The notes under the pieces: generated by a model | The model's input: the letters and a program-made list of their open reading frames with translations, nothing else | Databases searched by the model: none | Told to the model about the DNA's origin: nothing | Translations under genes and position numbers: made by a program | Source: Eutrema japonicum | Lineage: Eukaryota > Streptophyta > Magnoliopsida > Brassicales > Brassicaceae | NCBI GenBank assembly: GCA_030161315.1 | Contig: BSQW01000001.1 | Span: forward strand, 21,636,288 to 21,700,287 | Direction: 5' to 3' | DNA length: 64,000 bases | In this document: piece by piece, positions 56,236 to 64,000 of the stretch | Position numbering within the stretch: position 1 is the first letter of the stretch | Layout of the letters: every line of letters starts with the position of its first letter

Positions 56236-57970
56236 GAAAGATAGGAGGATGGTACAACAATTTTTTGTCACCGGCGGGGAAAATGATCATCTTGATTAAA
56301 TCAGTACTACAAGCAATGCCACTATATTCGATGAACTGTTTTCTCCTATCTAAAAGTATTTTTGAAGATATCGATAGTATGTTTACTGAATTCTGGTGGG
56401 GAACTGATAACGGGAAACGTAAAATACCTTGGATCGCTTAGAAACGATTATCATTACCGAAAACTGAAGGAGGACTTAGTTTTCGAGATTTACAACAATT
56501 CAATAAAGCACTTCTAGCAAAGCAGGCTTGGCGTATACTAAATAATCCTACTTCACTCTTGCACGCATATATAAAGGTCGATATTTCAACAAGTCGATAT
56601 TCTTACAATCGACAATTTACATTTTACGGATAGAAATCCGTTCATGTTGGAATGGAATTTTTGAAACATGGATTAAGAGTACAACTAGGAGAGGGAATGA
56701 CTACTAATGTGTGGAACGATAAATGGATTCAGACGTTACAACCGCGACGTGTTCATGGTAATCATATAAATATGGATTTATGTGTGGCAGATTTGTGGAA
56801 AAATGGGAAACGAGAATGGGATGATGAGAAACTTCAACAAGCATTAACACCAGCAGATGTCGCTAATGCGAAGAAGATTATACCATCGCAATTTGCAAAA
56901 AATGACCGATTTATCTGGCCATGCATGAAGGATGGTGCATATACAGTTACATCAGGCTATTGGTTTGCAACACACGATGCCGCTGAAGCAGACCCAATCG
57001 AGCCTCCTAATGGTTCACTGGATTTGAAATTAAAAATTTGGAAAATGGATATTCTACCCAAGATTCAAATTTTCTTATGGAAGGTGGTTTCAGGAGCAAT
57101 TCCAACTGGAGAGAGATTGATATCTCGTAACGTCAGAATGTACCCAACATGTCAAAGGTGTTGTCAAGACGATGAAAGAATTAATCATATATTGTTTGAA
57201 TGTCTCCACGCAAAAGCCATTTGGAGATGTGCAGGTCTGCAATAATTTGAACATCCATCGAACATACTTGAAGAGAATCTACTGAGATGTTTTGCGATAT
57301 ACGAGAAAAGGGAGCTAGAGCTAGATATACGGATATCACCGTTCTGGATGCTATGGACAATTTGGAAATCGAGAAATGAGTTACTATTTCAAAACAGGGT
57401 GACACATCCAAATGAAGACACAACTCGCGGTTTAAATGGAGCAAAGGAATGGGCAGTAGTTATGAAACCAGAGGTAATGGATTCTGCACTTATAAAGAAT
57501 GGAAGTAATCGAAGAAGCAGCCAATGGGAACCACCTTCTGAAGGATGGCTGAAGTGCAATTTCGATAGTAGTTTTCTTCAGAATGGAAATTATGTGGGAA
57601 TGGGTTGGATCCTCAGAGATCATGTAGGAAATTTTATTCTTGCAAGACACGCCAAACTTAGTAAAGTTTCTTAACATTTACAAGCGGAAGCTATGGGATT
57701 TCTTCATGTCATTCAAACGATATGGGCTCAAAGGTGGAGAAGGGTATGGTTTGAAGGATATAGTAAAGAATTGACAGAATTAATCAACAAGAACTCAGAA
57801 AATACGGAGATAGGTAATTTTCTGGTTGACATTCATCATTGAATTCAGATACTTCCATTATGTTCTCTAAACCATGTGAATCGAGACCGAAATGAAGCTG
57901 CAGATGTACTTTCGAAAAAAGTCCATGAATCTAATGTACTGTTTTATCTTTTCAAAGTTATGCATGTATG
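56236..57970 (+). pseudogene. LINE ORF2 C-terminal part: RT end, zf-RVT and RNase H
   Basis: Order: RT C-terminus (AMPLYSMNCFLLSK, SLPKTEGGLSFRDLQQFNKA), the linker with WNDKWIQ, the zf-RVT domain (LKIWKMDILPKIQIFLWKVV, CQRCCQDDERINHILFECLH) near 57035-57225, and a plant-type RNase H (EGWLKCNFDSSF... GWILRDHVGNF, then LQAEAMGFLHVIQ and HVNRDRNEAADVLSKK) from about 57540 to 57935. Stops at about 56439, 56630, 57242, 57672 and 57840 and frame changes show it is dead. The archaeal-like RNase H domain is a known acquisition of plant L1 elements. Confidence 0.88.
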
Positions 57971-58026
57971 GATTGTAGACTATTTGTACCAACCTTATAC
58001 CATTTAATAAAATCAGAAGTTAGAAA
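56236..58026 (+). mobile_element. 5'-truncated LINE (L1-type) retrotransposon
   Basis: Begins inside the RT domain (GWYNNFLSPAGKMIILIKSV near 56255) and ends with a short A-run, flanked by a 13-bp target duplication. The 5' truncation is usual for LINE copies made by incomplete reverse transcription. Confidence 0.88.
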
Positions 58027-58039
58027 AAAAACATCAAAG
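58027..58039. repeat. LINE target-site duplication, right
   Basis: AAAAACATCAAAG, exact copy of 56223-56235. Confidence 0.8.
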
Positions 58040-58131
58040 AAAAATGATACAAGCCAAGAAAATCACAAAATTTCTAATCCGAATCTACAATTACGTGTTT
58101 TTTTTTTCTTCAACAATTTAGTCATAAGACT

Positions 58132-58940
58132 AGTTACAATGGTTTGTTGTAAAAAAATTACAACAATTGATATTTTTTTTGGTTTGCAATGGTCTGTGTT
58201 TAGTGACTCAGCAAGGATGTGGCGCGTACTCCGTTGAAATTTATCAACTATGTTGATAAACAAAAAGCGAAACACTTGTCAATACATGAGTGGTCCTGTT
58301 TTTTTTAAAAAAAAGATTGATATTACACGTGGCGCATATTTATTGGTCGTTGAGATTCTACATTTGTTTTTTTCTCCTTAATCATTCAACATCAACTATC
58401 TCAAAATAATTCTACATATATATATATATAAATATTTTATACCAAAATTCATCATTGTTCATACTCTATAAATAGACACTTGTTTCATTTCATTTGGAAA
58501 CAGAAAAAAAAAATCACCTTTTTTTACTAAACTTTTCTATTATTCTACAATAAACTTCCGTTTTGGTTTGAAAAATCGTTTTAGTTAAATGGATCCCATT
58601 AATAACCTGTGGTGAATGAGAAGTCTATTGTGATAATTAAATTATGTTTGTTTCATTGGTGTTGTGTGTTTATTGTATTGCATTTTAAATTTTTGTCATT
58701 GTATGTGTTTTAATTATAATTATCTATATTTCTGATTTTTATTACCTGTATTTTTTTTAATCAAAATTTATTTCATAAAATTATTTAACTTTTATTAATT
58801 TTATTTTAATTTTAATCGATAATTAATTGTTCTAACTAAAATATGTAATCACAAAAAAATAAAAATATAAGAAAATAAAAAAGTATAGTATAAATAGTAG
58901 GGTAGGGTGTTGTAATATTTTTAAAACAAAACCATTGTAA
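58132..58940. repeat. MITE-like element with ~33-bp terminal inverted repeats
   Basis: Left TTACAATGGTTTGTTGTAAA...TTACAACA; the right end, read inward, is TTACAATGGTTTTGTTTTAA...TTACAACA. The interior is very AT-rich and non-coding. The target duplication was not resolved. Confidence 0.7.
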
Positions 58941-60170
58941 ATGGGTGTTGAATAATATGTATTGAATAATAAAGTAAAAAAGATAAAAGATGATGTGGAA
59001 TGTTAAAAGATAAAAAAAGGATGTTGTAAACTTCAACCATTTTAGATAGCATTAACCAGACGCTACTTTAGTGTTGTAGGGGCATACAACGTTATATACG
59101 TGAGACTAAAATAATAGTTTACTCATATATCAAGGCTTGTGGAAGCTTTTCAACCATTTCAAAATCCCCATCCCGACCATACCCTTTCCCATGACAATAA
59201 GTAGATTATATCTTCTTTTTTTGAAAATGATGATTATTGATTCCAAGTGATTTTTTTTCTTTCTTTTTGGTTATGTATAAAAGAAGAATCGCATGTGCTT
59301 AACCATAACATGAAATACAAATTTAGGAAAAAAAACGGATCGTCAATATTTGAACCCAAAAGATGAAGTAACATGGTATTGGTAGTGTTGAATATAGATT
59401 TCAACTAGGTTAAATAAATAACATAATGAGATTGGAAAATCTCGTTTTATTAGCAAAGTTTGGCAAAGTTATAAGAATTAGGTCGTCGGAAAACGAGCAA
59501 AAAAGGAAACAAAATCTAAAAAACTATGCCGAAAAACGCAGAGCAATTTGTCCTTTAGGTCTTGCTGAAAATTGTCGATGTCTTGTGAATGAGGAGAGTC
59601 TCCCTATTTATAAGGTTTCACGTCTATTTAATCTTCACGGATTTCTTATTTTTCTCGGGTTCTGATAAGGATAACTTCTTTTTTAACCGGACTCAAAATA
59701 GTAAACTTCCTTTTTCTTCGGAGATCTTTTTTTTTTCGGAGGTCAGAGTCGACACTTTTTAATCGGGTTTGATGGACCGATGTAAAGTGGATGATCTCGT
59801 GGATCATCGCGAGCCGATCCGAATTGGGCCACGTCGAGATGGATAACGCCGGGTCGATGTAGATTGGTGTAAACCAGGTTACTTTTAGATCGGTATGGTC
59901 GACCTAAACCGAGGTATTCCGAATATTCTTTCTGGTTAGACCAGGTTGAGTTCGATTTGGGAAGGGTTCTTATGGAGGTGCATAGCTTAGGTCCAACATG
60001 TAGGAAGTATCTTTTAGAGGTGTCAATTACAGAAGGATACAAGCTACATGGAAAACACTTCCCTATTCAAATTTGGTAGTAGAGATTATGTATTTTATGA
60101 TATGTATTCCTATTAGGTCCGATCTAGCCTACCTTATATAGGTATAAAATAGGTTTTAAACTAGATATTA
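58941..60170. other. Intergenic sequence, part moderately GC-rich, unassigned
   Basis: Around 59420-59660 a TATA-like CTATTTATAAGG follows a 79-codon open frame, and 59740-60040 is clearly richer in GC (GATGGACCGATG, GCCGGGTCGATGTAG). It could be an old LTR or other repeat fragment; no protein match recognised. Confidence 0.35.
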
Positions 60171-60174
60171 ATTA

Positions 60175-61175
60175 CCTACTAGGATTTAATTAGCGCAGAG
60201 TAATTTTTTAAAAAAAAATTGTTTTCAAATTTAAGAAAATTGATTTTATCTGAATTTTACAATATAGTTAACTAATGATTATAGATAAAACTGACAATTT
60301 ATAATAATTTGTCTATTTAAGCCATTTTGCAGTGAACTAAAATATTATTCGGACTAACCCAAAAAATCTTATAATTTTGAAAACATAACTTAATATGCAC
60401 CATTAAATGACTCTAGTTTTTGTGGGTAGTCTACGAACTCTTAAAAAAAAATAGTTTTCTTGTGTCCAAATTTTTATAAAATTAGTAAAATATTTTTCAA
60501 CTTTTGTTTTGATATATATTCAAATAAAATATAATAAATTATAGTGAAAAATATAGCAAGATTTTGAATAGATTTTTTTCTTTGAATATATATGAATTGA
60601 TTATTATTGTAAAATACATAGTATTAAAAATAATTAAGAAATTAAATAATAAATAACTTTTTTAATGAAAAATATATACTTTCCATATTCTAATCAATAA
60701 TTTTAAAAGACTATTATATCCTTTCCTATTTCAATTATTATTTGTTATTTGTAATGACATTTCATGTAATAACTTACAAAACAAAGTTCATTTTTTTAAA
60801 ATTTCTTCTTAAATAATATTATAGAGAATATTTTTCAACTTTTGGTTTGATATATATTCAAATAAAATATAATAAATTATAGTGAAAAATATAGCAAGAT
60901 TTTGAATAGATTTTTTTCTTTGAATATATATGAATTGATTATTATTTTAAAATACATAGTATTAAAAATAATTAAAAAATTAAATAATAAATAATTTCTT
61001 TAATGCAAAATATATACTTTTCATATTTTAATCAATAATTTTAAAAGACTATTATATTATTTTCTATTTCAATTATTCTTTGTTATTTGTAATGGCATTT
61101 CATGTAATAATTTACAAAACAAAGTTTATTTTTAAAAATGTCTTTTTAAATAATATTATAGAGATTGTTTATACA
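60175..61175 (+). repeat. Dispersed AT-rich repeat, copy A, with internal ~350-bp tandem duplication
   Basis: Starts near AGGATTTAATTAGCGCAGAG and contains ATTATTCGGACTAACCC and CTCTAGTTTTTGTGGGTAG. The block from AATATTTTTCAACTTTTG (60488) to about 60830 is repeated from about 60830 to 61170 with few changes. Confidence 0.85.
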
Positions 61176-61985
61176 TAAATATTGTTGTAGACATAGTCCA
61201 TATGTCTTGGCTATTTTGCCATTTGCAACGGATAGCCACAAAAATTTATTAACTATGACCAATCGTGACTATTTATGGCTCTGTTTCCACAAAATTGTCG
61301 CAACGATATTCGTGGCTAATAGACACGACGAAATAGACAAAACTATATATATAAACAAAAAGACTAAAACTTGTAGACATATATTAAAGAAATATATGAT
61401 TTCATGATTTGTAAAGTCTGCGATACAAATTATAGCGCTGACCTAGATAAACAAAAGTTAATGATATAGTAGTTGGAATTTGGTTTGCATGAGGTGATAC
61501 TAGCTCTATCGATCGACCACATAATCAAAGTTTAATACTCTTGTGATTCCATGCGTCTCATTGTAATTATACGGGGATTTATTGTATTTATACGGTATTT
61601 TAACTTCCTATGTATACGCACAGAAATGATCGACCAGAAGATCAAGTTAGTTGTTCAAAAAAAAAAAAAATTTAGTTGTTCAAGTTAGTTTCCGCAACCA
61701 AACAGAAGTTAAATGGCTGACAATACAGAAATTAAAATGCAACAACTCTTTTTTCTTATAGTCTTGACCGGTTCCCACTAGACCGGTTCCCAAAACCAAA
61801 CATTAATCTTTACATCTTGACCGGTTCCCACTAGACCTTTCCATATGAATCGTAAAATTGGTTAGAAAGAGAAAGCTACTTTTACAAAATAATACTTATA
61901 ATAGTCCAATCCAAGCAAGCATCCCAAAAGGGAAGATATGAGATGAAAACGAATGAAGAGACGTGTGTGAGTGATATCACTATAA
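61176..61985. other. AT-rich spacer with short direct repeats
   Basis: An 80-codon open frame at 61165-61407 is unassigned. CTTGACCGGTTCCCACTAGACC occurs at about 61763 and again at about 61817. Confidence 0.4.
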
Positions 61986-61989
61986 TATT

Positions 61990-62620
61990 ATTTAGGAAAA
62001 TAATTCTTATTTTATAAATTATTACATAATTTTATTATACATAACAATAAAATAAATAATTGAAATATGAAAGTATATAATTATATTTTAATTTTTTTAA
62101 AACGAATATAAAAATATTTGTTGCCATTAAAAAGGTTATTTATTATTTAATTTCTTAATTATTTTTAATACAATATTTTAAAATAATAATTAATTCATAT
62201 ATATTTTTAAAAAAAATTATTCAAAATTCTGTTATATTTTTACTATAATTTATTATATTTTATTTTAATATATATATTAAAAAGTTGAAAATATTTATTA
62301 ATTTTATAAAAATTTAAACACAAGTTTTTTTTTTGTAAGAGTTTGTGGAATAACCACAAAAATCAGAGTCATTAAACGGTGCATATTAGAGTTATGTTTT
62401 CAAAATTATTGGTTTTTACGGGTTAGCTCGAATAATATTTTAGTCCACTGCAAAACAGGTTAAATAGATAAATTATTACGAATTGACAACTTTATCTATA
62501 ATCATTAGTTAGTCATATTATAAAATTAAGATAAAAGCAATTTTTCTTAAATTCCAAAATAATTTAAAAAAAAAATTTATTCGCACTATAATTAACACAA
62601 ATTAAATCCTAATGTATAAT
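61990..62620 (-). repeat. Dispersed AT-rich repeat, copy B, inverted
   Basis: The reverse complement of copy A: it reads inward from AGGATTTAATTTGTGTTAAT (about 62610) to the ATAATATTAT end near 61990, with matching words such as GAGCTAACCCGTAAAAACC and CAAAAGTTG-like segments. With copy A it forms a long inverted repeat about 0.8 kb apart. Confidence 0.75.
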
Positions 62621-62879
62621 TATTTTTATTTTGTGCCAAAATCCTTTGATATGTATAATTCCCCCCTCCCCCAATGTCACTCAATCAACTTATATATTTG
62701 ATGTCGAAGCATTTATATATATATATATATATATTTTTTTTTTTTGCTTTCACTATTATCCCTTTGTATATTTTGCCTACTTTTGTTAGCCTGACCTACT
62801 AACCATTGTCAACATCCAAACTGTCCTTGTGCATTTGCGACCAATTTTCAATTATGTAGGATCGAGTTCGACCAAATAA

Positions 62880-63340
62880 AACTAACATAAGGATTCAATT
62901 CGCGTTAATTATATAATGTGGGATAGTTTTTAAAAAAAATTGTTTTGAAATTAAAGAAAAAAAATAAATTTATCTGAATTTTATAATATTATATTTAACT
63001 AATGATTATATATAAAATTGTTACCCCGAATTAACATATCTATTTAAGCCGTTTTGCAAAATATTATTCGGGTTAACCCGCAAAAACCTATAATCTTGAA
63101 AACATAACTCTAATATGCAGCGCTTAATGACTAAGGTTTTTGTGGTCAGTTAACAAACTCTTAAAAACTAAAAATTTTCCATGTCTAACTCTTTATAAAA
63201 TTAATAAAATATTTTTTAAACTTTTGTTTTGATATATATTCAAATAATATATAATAATCATAGTAAAAAATATTGTAAAATCTCGACTATATGTTCTTTG
63301 AATATGTATGGATTGATTATTATTTAATAACTAAATTAGG
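62880..63340 (+). repeat. Dispersed AT-rich repeat, copy C
   Basis: Same orientation as copy A: TTAACTAATGATTATATATA, ATTCGGGTTAACCCGCAAAA, CTTGAAAACATAACTC and TTTTGATATATATTCAAATA in the same order. Confidence 0.75.
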
Positions 63341-64000
63341 TTCCACGTGATATGCGGATAAAAAAATAAAATTAGACTCTTAAATTTATAACTCGCGTAA
63401 ATATGACCCGTATAATTAGATTCTAAATTAAGACTCATGTTTAGTTATCTAGAAATTATATTTTATAATTCATAATTAAGAAAATTCGAAATTGATTTAT
63501 ATTACCCAGAAACATGGTTAACATTCCCTCTATATGAATGAGAAGGTTCTAAAAATAAATTTCAATTTTTAATATTTTTTTTTGTTATTTTATCTTATAA
63601 GAAAGTTTATATTATTATATTGTTATCGATCTCGTGAGTTAGAATCTTAATTTCCGTTTTTATTTTTTCCTTTTATTCATATTTTTACTTTGACACATGT
63701 TGTGATCTTAATTAACAATGACACATGTCAATATCTCGTGAGTAAGAATTATCCTACGTGTCACGCTATTTTTTTTCTTACTTTATTTTTATTTTATTTT
63801 ATTAGTTTCTATTTAAATAAAACACATTTTATTTTTTGTTATTTTGTTTTATAGGAAAGTTTATATTATTACATTGTTATTTTCTGTTTTTACACATATC
63901 ACGATCTTAATAAACTGTTATTAATCTAATTATATATATTATGAATCTTATATAAATTTTATAGTTTACATTTTTTTTTGATTTTGTAGTTTCTATATTT
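63341..64000. other. AT-rich right-edge sequence
   Basis: No gene. GAAAGTTTATATTATTA(T/C)ATTGTTAT occurs at about 63601 and 63855, so another old duplication is present. Confidence 0.4.

Noticed and set aside
59426..59665. 79-codon frame followed by a TATA-like CTATTTATAAGG as an LTR promoter
   Set aside because: No paired LTR, PBS or PPT found nearby, so it is left as unassigned sequence.

Overview
The window is plant nuclear DNA: AT-rich intergenic sequence, intron-split genes with GT-AG borders, and many transposable elements. It matches the Brassicaceae. Four complete minus-strand genes lie in the order of the Arabidopsis thaliana chromosome 1 block At1g33410-At1g33440 (gene identities and order recalled from memory): NUP160/SAR1 (2164-11171), a PHD-finger protein (13739-16079), a beta-1,3-galactosyltransferase of the KNS4/UPEX1 type (24493-26765) and the NPF4.4 transporter (28883-31645). 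The insertions between and beyond them suggest a relative of A. thaliana with more transposons, such as another Arabidopsis species; this is an inference.

Left edge: a decayed DUF1985-type gene of the kind carried by MULEs (about 689-1545), then NUP160. Between NUP160 and the PHD gene lie a tRNA-derived SINE-like piece and a broken VPS9-type Rab-GEF pseudogene (11870-13530). Between the PHD gene and the galactosyltransferase sits a 7-kb Mutator-like element (16539-23527) with degenerate terminal inverted repeats and a 9-bp target duplication. Inside it are a 3.4-kb satellite array with higher-order structure and an inverted, intron-containing fragment of an ALWAYS EARLY (LIN-9/Mip130 family) gene, so it looks like a Pack-MULE.

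From 32358 to 52065 there is a three-element LTR-retrotransposon nest. The host is a degenerate Ty1/copia element. A young Ty3/gypsy element (37222-44021) sits inside its RT domain, in the third copy of a 291-bp in-frame repeat. A third element (46122-51845) sits inside its 3' LTR; it lacks pol, has two 1446-bp LTRs that look identical, has a tRNA-Asp primer-binding site and carries one intact 316-codon ORF of unknown function. All three have target-site duplications, so the order of insertion can be read.

Further right are a deletion-derivative CACTA transposon (52198-55950, TSD TCA) with fused transposase remnants, a 5'-truncated LINE with zf-RVT and RNase H remnants and a 13-bp TSD (56236-58026), a MITE-like inverted-repeat element (about 58132-58940), and 5 kb of very AT-rich sequence with three copies of one dispersed repeat. 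No host gene is recognisable right of 31645.

The four host genes do not form a pathway. They act in nuclear pore structure, chromatin reading, Golgi arabinogalactan glycosylation and membrane transport.
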